NCBI GenBank assembly: GCA_002388885.1
Contig: DGNI01000037.1
Coordinates: forward strand, 1-13,090
Length of the DNA: 13,090 nucleotides
Origin: Parvularculaceae bacterium UBA4496
GTDB lineage: Bacteria; Pseudomonadota; Alphaproteobacteria; Caulobacterales; Parvularculaceae
Direction: 5' to 3'
Made by a program: the position numbers and the translations under genes. Position 1 is the first letter of the stretch. Each line of letters begins with the position of its first letter. The notes beneath the pieces were generated by a model. The model made no database searches. It was not told where the DNA came from and saw nothing but the letters and a program-made list of their open reading frames with translations. This document shows positions 6,965-12,688 of the stretch, one piece after another.

Positions 6965-7621
6965 ATGAAGGCTGAAAATCTCATCCCGCCAAGTCCGAGC
7001 GCTGAGGCTTACGCCGTTGACGAGGATCAAGGCGACGTTTTCTCCATCGGCGATCCTATTGCGCTGTTTGCCGAGTGGTTTGCGCTTGCCGGGACGACAG
7101 AACCGAATGACCCGAACACCATGGCGCTGGCGAGCGTCGATGAAAACGGCATGCCGGATGTGCGCATGGTGCTATTGAAGGACTTCGACGCCTGCGGCCT
7201 CACATTCTTTACGAATGTGGAAAGCGCCAAGGGAAAGCAGCTCGCCGCCAATCCGAAAGCAGCGCTGTGTTTCCACTGGAAGACAATCCGCCGTCAGGTT
7301 CGGTTTCGCGGCGATGTTGCGCCGGTAAGCGCGGAGGAAGCTGACGAATATTTCGCTTCGCGCGCGCGCGGCGCACAGCTTGGCGCCCATGCGTCGGCGC
7401 AGTCCCGCCCGCTCGACGACCGGATGAAGCTGGAAGCCGACATTGCGGCGCTCGATAAGGAATATGACGGCGAAGACGTTCCGCGTCCTGATCACTGGTC
7501 AGGCTACAGACTAAAACCTGTCGAGATTGAATTCTGGGTGAACAGACCCTTCCGGCTTCATGATCGCCTGCAATACGCCCGCAAGGACGGTGAGTGGGTG
7601 AAGCGTAAGCTTTATCCTTAG
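6965..7621 (+). CDS. pdxH: Pyridoxamine/pyridoxine 5'-phosphate oxidase
   Basis: A 218-residue FMN-dependent oxidase that makes pyridoxal 5'-phosphate from pyridoxine or pyridoxamine 5'-phosphate in the cytoplasm. Family marks in order are [15 protein letters not shown] (58-72, FMN phosphate contacts), [13 protein letters not shown] (81-93), [13 protein letters not shown] (104-116), [16 protein letters not shown] (132-147), and the C-terminal domain [15 protein letters not shown] (177-191) with [10 protein letters not shown] (197-206) and the terminal LYP. AGAGGA at 6953-6958 lies six bases before the ATG. It is divergent from aroC with 102 bases between; this neighbourhood is often seen in alphaproteobacteria. 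The next gene starts 62 bases downstream. Confidence 0.97.
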   Translation: MKAENLIPPSPSAEAYAVDEDQGDVFSIGDPIALFAEWFALAGTTEPNDPNTMALASVDENGMPDVRMVLLKDFDACGLTFFTNVESAKGKQLAANPKAALCFHWKTIRRQVRFRGDVAPVSAEEADEYFASRARGAQLGAHASAQSRPLDDRMKLEADIAALDKEYDGEDVPRPDHWSGYRLKPVEIEFWVNRPFRLHDRLQYARKDGEWVKRKLYP

Positions 7622-7683
7622 AGGTAGACCCCTCCGGCGGTTTTGCTTAAAATCTACTTGGCAAAGCGGAGAGAGGCCGGAGC

Positions 7684-8202
7684 ATGCACATCATTCTCGC
7701 CATTCTGGGCGCGCTGGCGGCGGCGTTCTGGGCGTTCACGTACTTCGTCAATGCGGGGAATGAAGGACGCGAGGCGGTGCGCGATGCGCGCGGCGTCATC
7801 CGGCGGGGAAAATGGAACCGCCGTGTCGACAAACGCCTCATCGAAAACCTTGCCGATCCGCGTGAAGCTGCGGCGGTGCTGCTCTATCAGATGGCGGCCT
7901 ATGACGGGCACGTGACAGACCGTCAGTACAAGGCGATTGTCGCCGAAATGCGCGAAGCCTTTGAGGCCGATGAAGAAACCGCGGAAAGCCTTTACGCCTT
8001 CGGACGGATGGCGGTGGGCGAAATCAACGACGCCGGAAACAATATGCACAAGATTTTGCGGCCTGTGACGGAAGTATGCACGGATACGGAAAAGAATCAG
8101 CTTGTCGAACTGCTCGAGCGCACCGCCGAAATAGAAGGCCCGCCGACAGACATGCAGCGCAGGCTGATTTTGGAAGCGCGGCGGCTGCTATTGCCCGCCT
8201 GA
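7684..8202 (+). CDS. TerB-like protein with N-terminal membrane anchor
   Basis: A 172-residue protein. Residues 3-22 are a hydrophobic segment (ILAILGALAAAFWAF) likely to anchor it in the inner membrane. A basic linker (RRGKWNRRVDKR) follows, then an all-helical region from about 55 to 170. AYDGHVTDRQYKAIVAEM (72-89) has the acidic DG-x-(V/I)-(T/S) turn of the TerB/DjlA-N-like domain, and ALL-helical segments follow. TerB-like domains occur in tellurite resistance and co-chaperone proteins, but the role here is unknown. GGAGAGAGG at 7668-7676 is a good ribosome site. In related bacteria a DnaJ-domain gene often sits beside pdxH; no J-domain HPD motif is visible here, so a chaperone link is speculation. 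Confidence 0.72.
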   Translation: MHIILAILGALAAAFWAFTYFVNAGNEGREAVRDARGVIRRGKWNRRVDKRLIENLADPREAAAVLLYQMAAYDGHVTDRQYKAIVAEMREAFEADEETAESLYAFGRMAVGEINDAGNNMHKILRPVTEVCTDTEKNQLVELLERTAEIEGPPTDMQRRLILEARRLLLPA

Positions 8203-8252
8203 CAGCATTCTTTTAGGGCGTACACGGCAAAAAGATTTCGGGATTGTAATGT

Positions 8253-8286
8253 CATTGCGGTCTCTGCCGTTTGCGAGGCGGCAATG
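8253..8286. other. Imperfect inverted repeat (hairpin) between TerB-like gene and exported-protein gene
   Basis: CATTGC (8253-8258) pairs with GCAATG (8281-8286). After a G-G mismatch, GTCTC pairs with GAGGC (one G-U pair), giving about 11 pairs with a 10-base loop. No T-run follows on either strand, so a classical terminator is not supported. The GTCATTGCG start recalls dispersed intergenic palindromes in other bacteria. The remaining bases of the 8203-8360 gap hold nothing else I can support. Confidence 0.4.
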
Positions 8287-8360
8287 TTCACGTTTAAGGT
8301 GCGCCCTTCATCATAGAGTAGCAGAAAGCGCCGGACATCACCGGTGTGGAAGGAGAATTT

Positions 8361-8699
8361 GTGATCAAAGCCGTAGTCTCATCCGCCGCCGTGTCAGCAT
8401 TTTTAATGAGCTCAGCCCTTGCAGAAGAATGCAAATTCGACGGCAAGGCGCCATCCATGCCGGACGCGCAGGAAGCGACAGCCGAAGACCGAGAAGCAAA
8501 GATCTCTGAAATCAAGGAGTATCAGTCCGGCCTAAACGCCTATCGTGAATGTCTGACAACGATTTATGAAAACGCTGAGCTTGAAATGGAAGTGCGACAG
8601 GAAGCGCTCGATACTTATAACGCCACGATAGAAAAAGAAACCAAAATGGTTGAGGCGTGGCAGGCGTTCAATCAGGAATATAAAGAAGCCAACACCTGA
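8361..8699 (+). CDS. Small exported two-cysteine protein, unknown function
   Basis: A 112-residue protein with a clear signal peptide: IKAVVSSAAVSAFLMSSALA, with probable cleavage after ALA21. The mature part has two cysteines, Cys24 close to the new N-terminus and Cys64, which could form a disulfide in the periplasm. APSMPDAQEATAEDREAKIS (30-49) and YQSGLNAYRECL (54-65) follow a pattern I associate with short exported proteins of Caulobacter and Hyphomonas relatives (a PxxPxG-like segment, then YxxxxxxYxxCL). The rest is helical and charged, possibly coiled coil. GTG at 8361 is chosen because AAGGAG (8350-8355) is five bases upstream; an earlier in-frame GTG at 8346 overlaps that ribosome site. 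Function unknown. The stop abuts the convergent metallo-beta-lactamase gene directly. Confidence 0.75.
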   Translation: MIKAVVSSAAVSAFLMSSALAEECKFDGKAPSMPDAQEATAEDREAKISEIKEYQSGLNAYRECLTTIYENAELEMEVRQEALDTYNATIEKETKMVEAWQAFNQEYKEANT

Positions 8700-9602
8700 T
8701 CAGGAAAGGCTGTATTCGCCGTCAAGCCTCGGCTCGCCGTTATGGGTGATGGTTCCTGACTGAACGAGCCGAATGAGATGGGCGAATACGTTTAGCGCCG
8801 CAGCTTTGTGCAGGCGCGGATCCACATCAGCGTACATGGCCGGCACGATCTCTTTGATGGTCGTCCGGCCTTTTTTGATCTGATCGATAATCTGGGCATC
8901 GCGCATAAGCCGGTGGGTTTTCACCGCCCGTACAAACCGCCTAGGGTTTTCAATAGGCGCGCCATGGGTCGGGAAATAAATTTCGTCATCACGGGCGAGC
9001 AGTTTATCGAGGCTGTTCATGTAATCGCTCATGTCGCCGTCGGGTGGCGCGACGACCGTCGTCGCCCAGCCCATCATGTGATCGCCGGTGAACAGCGCTT
9101 TTTGTTCAGGCAGGGCAAAACACAAATGATTCGACAAATGACCGGGCGTGTGCACCGCCTCAATGCACCAGTTGCTACCTTTGATAACGGCGCCGTCGCC
9201 GATCAACGCGTCCGGTGCAAATGAATAGTCGGCGCCCTCATCAAGGGCTGGCGCGTCATCCTGTTTTTTGCGCACGGGGTGACCCGAAAACCCGAACACC
9301 GGCGCGCCGGTCGCATCGGCGAATTTTCGCGCCAGACCGCAATGGTCCGAATGGGTGTGCGTGATGAGGATGTGGCTGACGCGTTCGACTTCAAGCGCGG
9401 CGAGAATTGCTTCCAGATGGTCGTCGCGATTCGGGCCGGGGTCGATCACGGCGACGTCGCCTTCGCCGATGATGTAAGTGCCGCTGCCCGTGAATGTGAA
9501 AGGGCCCGGATTGTCAGCGATAACCCGGCGGACGCCCGGCGCGACAATATCGGGGACGCCGTAGGAAAAATTGATGTCCTTGACGAAAGGTATGCCGGCC
9601 AA
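8700..9602 (-). CDS. LACTB2-like metallo-beta-lactamase-fold hydrolase
   Basis: A 300-residue protein with a complete two-metal site: THTHSDHCG (81-89: His82, His84, Asp86, His87), HTPGHLSNH (151-159: His155), TGDHMMGW (Asp174) and PTHGAP (His213). Residues about 225-290 form the winged-helix-like C-terminal part seen in LACTB2-type members (TIKEIVPAMYADVDP, AALNVFAHLIRL). Relatives are endoribonuclease-like or glyoxalase II-like hydrolases, so the substrate is open. The only start keeping the conserved N-terminus is TTG at 9602; no in-frame ATG or GTG is near. It lies 12 bases after the stop of the ATP-grasp-like gene, in the same frame, with AAGGCG just upstream, so translational reinitiation is probable. 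Confidence 0.88.
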   Translation of the reverse strand: MAGIPFVKDINFSYGVPDIVAPGVRRVIADNPGPFTFTGSGTYIIGEGDVAVIDPGPNRDDHLEAILAALEVERVSHILITHTHSDHCGLARKFADATGAPVFGFSGHPVRKKQDDAPALDEGADYSFAPDALIGDGAVIKGSNWCIEAVHTPGHLSNHLCFALPEQKALFTGDHMMGWATTVVAPPDGDMSDYMNSLDKLLARDDEIYFPTHGAPIENPRRFVRAVKTHRLMRDAQIIDQIKKGRTTIKEIVPAMYADVDPRLHKAAALNVFAHLIRLVQSGTITHNGEPRLDGEYSLS

Positions 9603-9614
9603 TGACTTGACGCC

Positions 9615-10550
9615 TTATGCTTTGAGCGCGTCGTCTACCATCGCCGCGAAAGCGTCGGCAAGGCCGCGCATGGCGGTCAGTTTATCCTGTGCGCGCATGG
9701 CGGAAGGCGGGCCCATATCGGTCTTGTTGGCGTCGACGATGTAGATGCGCCCGTCATTGCGGTCGCGCAGCACGTCAAGGCCTCCGAAATCGAGATTCAT
9801 GCCCCGGGCGAAGGCGGAAATCTTTTCCTGTTCATCGCTTGAAAGCATGGCGTCGGTCGCAGCGAGGTCAACGCGGTGATTATCATTGGTAAAGCGAAGG
9901 TCACGCGTGCGGCGTTTCAGGAAGACGTATGGCGTTGTCTTGCCGCCGACGACGGGCGTGCGAATATCCACATGTTCAAAGCCATCAAACGTGTTTTCGA
10001 TATTGCGCTGATAAACAAATCCCGGCTTCGGCTTTGCAACCGGCCCGGTGATGAGCTGTCCGTCATGTTTGCCGTTCGATTCGGATTTTTCGACGAGGGT
10101 TCCGATGTGCGCCGTTGGATCAACCGCAAGAGCATATCCGAAGGTTTCTTCAAACACGCGGCTGACGACGCTTTTGCGAATATCGAAACAGCCGACATTG
10201 AACGCCGGTTTGTTTGTCGGGGTCTGGCGCGGCGCAGTCAGAAACTCACGGTCTTCAAAATAAAAATGCAGGTCCGCTTCTTCCGCGTCATCGACGATCT
10301 TCACATCCGCGAGCTGGCACACCGGCCAGATGGCGTAATAGGATCGCGGTTTCTTCGGGAAGAAGGAAATGCGCGCCCGGGGCTCGCGTCCACGAACGAT
10401 CCGCGTTGCACGAAGGCCGTTAATCAGCCAGACGAAACTGGCGATGCGCCAGACATCCTTGGCAAACCCGGACGTTAACGGAATGACGGCGCCGGTTTCG
10501 GTCGCCACAAGTTCGTTACCGTTAATTTTAAACTCGCCAAAGATCGACAT
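9615..10550 (-). CDS. ATP-grasp-like protein of unknown function
   Basis: A 311-residue protein not matching a named family I know. The C-terminal part reads LDFGGLDVLRDRNDGRIYIV (253-272) followed by DANKTDMGPPS (273-283), the arrangement of an ATP-grasp metal-binding end (Asp258, Asp273, Asn275). Lys154/Lys161 and the KHDG stretch (161-164) could belong to the nucleotide-binding part. The N-terminal half has VWRIASFVWLINGLRATR (33-50) and SYYAIWPVCQLADVKIVDDA (70-89). The domain call is by motif resemblance and is moderate. GGAG at 10555-10558 is a good ribosome site for this ATG. It is the first gene of a two-gene unit with the LACTB2-like hydrolase and diverges from a small exported-protein gene across 134 bases. 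Confidence 0.68.
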   Translation of the reverse strand: MSIFGEFKINGNELVATETGAVIPLTSGFAKDVWRIASFVWLINGLRATRIVRGREPRARISFFPKKPRSYYAIWPVCQLADVKIVDDAEEADLHFYFEDREFLTAPRQTPTNKPAFNVGCFDIRKSVVSRVFEETFGYALAVDPTAHIGTLVEKSESNGKHDGQLITGPVAKPKPGFVYQRNIENTFDGFEHVDIRTPVVGGKTTPYVFLKRRTRDLRFTNDNHRVDLAATDAMLSSDEQEKISAFARGMNLDFGGLDVLRDRNDGRIYIVDANKTDMGPPSAMRAQDKLTAMRGLADAFAAMVDDALKA

Positions 10551-10684
10551 GCCCGCTCCGCCGACACCATCCGCCCTGTTCCTTTGAACATGGCTTTTTC
10601 CACGATGACAAGGAAATAAAGACTTCGCGAGGGCGAAAACAGGCGCTTTCAGGCGAGCGGCGCGGCTTTTGCGATGAACCGGCC

Positions 10685-11041
10685 ATGTGTGCCGAACGTA
10701 AACAGATTCTTAACGCCGCCGCCGCGATCACGATCGCAGGATTAACCCTGTGCGGCGTTGCGCATGCCCAGCCGTCCGATGCGCAATCTGCGGGCGGAGT
10801 GACCGTTGCTGACGGTTCGGGCGGGATCACCGACCGCGTGTTTGTGGCTGCACCGCCGAATTATCTTTATGTTGTCGAAAAGGAACGCGGCAGTTTTCTA
10901 GATTGCGGGGAGGGGCAGGACCGGCGCGCGACTGACGAAGACGGTCGCGACGTCGCATTCTTGCGCTGCGGCGTTACGCTGACGGAAACTGTCGTCATTC
11001 CCGCTGCGGCGACCAGTGCGCGCATCACCATTCACTACTAG
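10685..11041 (+). CDS. Small exported protein, unknown function
   Basis: A 118-residue protein with a signal peptide (basic start, then AAAAITIAGLTLCGVAHA, likely cleaved after Ala28). The mature part is about 90 residues with two cysteines (Cys74, Cys95) that may pair in the periplasm, and a C-terminal half predicted from sequence to be beta-rich (VVIPAAATSARITIHY). I recognise no domain. There is no convincing ribosome site before the ATG; another ATG at 10674 is out of frame. The 134-base divergent gap upstream holds only a short TTCGC/GCGAA hairpin (about 10623-10637) and no promoter I would call. Confidence 0.65.
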   Translation: MCAERKQILNAAAAITIAGLTLCGVAHAQPSDAQSAGGVTVADGSGGITDRVFVAAPPNYLYVVEKERGSFLDCGEGQDRRATDEDGRDVAFLRCGVTLTETVVIPAAATSARITIHY

Positions 11042-11070
11042 GGCGGCTGGCTGCTCTTATTCGGCCGCCC
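11041..11070. other. Inverted repeat at the convergent gene ends, possible two-way terminator
   Basis: GGGCGGC (11041-11047) pairs perfectly with GCCGCCC (11064-11070) across a 16-base loop. It spans the stop of the exported-protein gene and the last codons of the convergent NTR-like gene. No T-run follows on either side, so terminator function is weakly supported. Confidence 0.35.
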
Positions 11071-11446
11071 GCATCAGGCACCGGTCGGTTTCAAGATCGC
11101 CGTCTTCGGACAAGCGCGCCGCCACGGTGTATTTTTTTCCATAATTAAAAGAAACGCCGCAGGCTTCAGCCGATGTCGCATGCCACAGGCGTGTTCTGCC
11201 CTCGAGTTCGCCGTCGTCAGACCACTTAACGTCGAAGATTGTCGCCATGCGGTCTTCAACCGAGCGCCGGTCGGAACCGAGCGTAACTTCAGCATCGATC
11301 ACATAGCCGGAGAACATGACGTCAGGACGTTCCTGTGGTGACGGGCACACACAGGCAGGCAGCTGCTTGAGTTCCGGCGGTGCGTAGGGATCCTGAGCCA
11401 GGGAAGCGTTGCTGTTCAACGCCAGAATGAACGCAATCAAACTCAT
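11057..11446 (-). CDS. Exported four-cysteine protein resembling NTR/TIMP-like domains
   Basis: A 129-residue protein with a short signal peptide (SLIAFILALNSNASLA, probable cleavage after Ala17). The mature part has four cysteines: ACVC (Cys32, Cys34), EACG (Cys96) and DRC (Cys123). The order CxC near the N-terminus, then FSGYVIDAEV (45-54), a central FDVKW strand (71-75), ACGVSFNYGKKYTVAA (95-110), and a last Cys resembles netrin/TIMP-like (NTR) domains found in bacterial secreted proteins. This is a pattern match by eye. Its ATG overlaps the stop of the upstream gene by one base (TAATG), so the two are translationally coupled on the minus strand. It converges on the exported-protein gene. 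Function unknown. Confidence 0.7.
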   Translation of the reverse strand: MSLIAFILALNSNASLAQDPYAPPELKQLPACVCPSPQERPDVMFSGYVIDAEVTLGSDRRSVEDRMATIFDVKWSDDGELEGRTRLWHATSAEACGVSFNYGKKYTVAARLSEDGDLETDRCLMRAAE

Positions 11447-11901
11447 TACTCGTCGTCTTCTTTTCTTTCGTTTCCCAACGCTTCAAGCATTGGCGCGTGG
11501 GCGCTGATGTCGAACCCGGCATTCGCCGCCTCGGCGACAATATCAGATACGGCGCGGCCTTCCACTGCGGACAGATACGCCATCAGAAACGTCGAGCGCG
11601 CGCCGGAACGGCAAAAGGCTAGCGTCTTGCTATTGTTTGCGCCATCCAACGCGGTTTTTAAGGCGTCAATATGGCCGCCGGTGATGCCGGCCTGACCCAC
11701 GGGAATATGGGCGTATTGGACGCCTGCCGCGGCGGCGGCGGTTTCAATCTCGGCGCTTTTCGGCTGGCCGATCATCTCGCCGTCCGGGCGGTTGTTGACG
11801 ATCAGTCCGAAGCCGTTATCCGCCGCAGCGGCGACATCCTCAGGAGAAATCTGCGGCGAGACGTAATAATCATCGGTGAGTTTTGTGAAGTTTGCTGTCA
11901 T
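11446..11901 (-). CDS. DUF442/TIGR01244-type sulfur transferase or phosphatase
   Basis: A 151-residue cytoplasmic protein of the family that pairs a tyrosine-phosphatase-like fold with a rhodanese-type active loop. Landmarks are the start MTANFTKLTDDYYVSPQIS, GLIVNNRPDGE (32-42), YAHIPVG (63-69) and the loop AFCRSGARST (95-104) with Cys97 and Arg102. The CRSGxRS form is what this family uses, and the extended signal at the C-terminus is short and charged. Relatives such as the Blh and CstB-linked proteins take part in sulfide or persulfide handling, but no such neighbours are visible here. The ATG at 11901 is chosen because the protein then starts like its relatives; upstream in-frame codons to 12072 overlap the divergent VOC gene. 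The ribosome site is weak. Confidence 0.85.
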   Translation of the reverse strand: MTANFTKLTDDYYVSPQISPEDVAAAADNGFGLIVNNRPDGEMIGQPKSAEIETAAAAAGVQYAHIPVGQAGITGGHIDALKTALDGANNSKTLAFCRSGARSTFLMAYLSAVEGRAVSDIVAEAANAGFDISAHAPMLEALGNERKEDDE

Positions 11902-11963
11902 TTCCAGCCAATAGGCAAAAGCGGCGCGTTGCAATATGGTTGTTTTCGCGCGCCCGCCCCATT

Positions 11964-11988
11964 GATGCAAGTGAGAGATGCAAGTGAG
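11964..11988. repeat. Tandem direct repeat, 12 bases with 13-base period
   Basis: GATGCAAGTGAG occurs at 11964-11975 and again at 11977-11988, separated by a single A. It lies in the 121-base divergent gap between the DUF442-type gene and the VOC gene, 35 bases before the VOC start. It could be a paired operator or a recent slippage duplication. Confidence 0.85.
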
Positions 11989-12022
11989 GGACGCACGGGC
12001 GCCTTGCAAGGAGCGTATCACG

Positions 12023-12442
12023 ATGACGGCGCCGGTATTCCATCTTGCTATTCCCGTTGACGATCTCGCCAAGGCCGAAGCCTTTTACGGCGAACTTTTC
12101 GGATGTCCGCGCGGGCGACGGTCTGATCAGTGGATCGATTTCAATTTCTTCGGTCATCAGCTGGTCACGCATCTGGCGCCCGAGGAATGCGGGCGCGCAG
12201 TTACGAACGCCGTCGACGGCAAGAACGTGCCCGTGAAGCATTTCGGCGTCGTGCTCGATCCGGCGGACTGGGAGAAACTTGCAGCCCGTCTGACCGATGC
12301 AGGCGTCGAATTCATTATCGAACCGGGCATCCGGTTCAAGGGCGAGCCGGGAGAACAGGGGACGTTCTTTTTGCTCGACCCCGCCGGCAATGCACTCGAG
12401 TTCAAATGCTTTCAGAATATGGACCAGTTATTCGCCGCGTAA
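12023..12442 (+). CDS. VOC-fold metalloprotein (glyoxalase/dioxygenase superfamily)
   Basis: A 139-residue protein of the vicinal-oxygen-chelate superfamily, with two beta-alpha-beta-beta-beta units. Metal ligands appear to be His7 (FHLAIPVDD), His73 (VKHFGVVLD) and Glu126 (NALEFK). FYGELFGC (21-28) and FFLLDPAGNALEFK (115-128) are typical. His45/His50 are extra candidates. Members include glyoxalase I, fosfomycin-resistance proteins and dioxygenases, so the reaction cannot be fixed. The ATG at 12023 is chosen because AAGGAG lies at 12008-12013; an in-frame ATG at 11978 lies inside the tandem repeat and lacks a site. Cytoplasmic. Confidence 0.88.
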   Translation: MTAPVFHLAIPVDDLAKAEAFYGELFGCPRGRRSDQWIDFNFFGHQLVTHLAPEECGRAVTNAVDGKNVPVKHFGVVLDPADWEKLAARLTDAGVEFIIEPGIRFKGEPGEQGTFFLLDPAGNALEFKCFQNMDQLFAA

Positions 12443-12515
12443 ACGGCAACAGGTTTCCGACCGGTCCTTTTGAAGGGACGGGCGCTTGGCATCGGCGCCG
12501 GTCAGTTCTGTCCTG

Positions 12516-12620
12516 TTAATCGTCGTCGCCGATATCGCCGAGTGAGCGGATCGCAACCCAGATGTTCCAGAGAACAAAGACTGACAGCCCGAAAAAGATC
12601 AGAAACTGCCAGAACGTCAT
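12516..12620 (-). CDS. Putative 34-aa single-pass membrane peptide
   Basis: A 35-codon minus-strand ORF in the gap between the VOC gene and the amidohydrolase. It encodes MTFWQFLIFFGLSVFVLW, then NIWVAIRSLGDIGDDD: one hydrophobic segment (about residues 3-24) and a short acidic tail (DDD). No ribosome site is evident directly upstream; a strong hairpin sits at 12632-12651 in its leader. The clean transmembrane-plus-acidic-tail pattern is the only support. It lies downstream of the amidohydrolase on the same strand. The 12443-12515 stretch holds only minor inverted repeats. Confidence 0.4.
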   Translation of the reverse strand: MTFWQFLIFFGLSVFVLWNIWVAIRSLGDIGDDD

Positions 12621-12631
12621 GAGCGAGATAT

Positions 12632-12651
12632 GGGGCCGCCGGAGCGGCCCC
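12632..12651. terminator. Strong GC hairpin downstream of the amidohydrolase gene, possible terminator
   Basis: GGGGCCGC (12632-12639) pairs perfectly with GCGGCCCC (12644-12651) around CGGA, which on the minus strand is a TCCG tetraloop. It lies 37 bases past the amidohydrolase stop. No T-run follows, so it may be a Rho-assisted or U-tract-free terminator, or a stability/leader element for the 34-aa ORF that starts 12 bases further. Confidence 0.5.
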
Positions 12652-12688
12652 GCAATGAAAATCGTTCACAAAGCCGTGGCCGCCGGCG

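Noticed and set aside
8808-9224. Long plus-strand ORF inside the LACTB2-like gene
   Set aside because: Antisense shadow: the minus-strand frame has a full catalytic motif set, while the plus-strand frame has no recognisable domain.
9876-10478. 200-codon plus-strand ORF opposite the ATP-grasp-like gene
   Set aside because: Shadow ORF without ribosome site; composition is antisense-like, and the minus-strand gene has a good ribosome site and motifs.
11902-12072. N-terminal extension of the DUF442-type gene to 12072
   Set aside because: It would run through the tandem repeat and into the VOC coding region; the family start matches ATG 11901.
12455-12510. Terminator after the VOC gene (GACCGG...CCGGTC and GTCC...GGGAC pairings)
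   Set aside because: Pairings are short, with bulges or a long loop, and no T-run follows.
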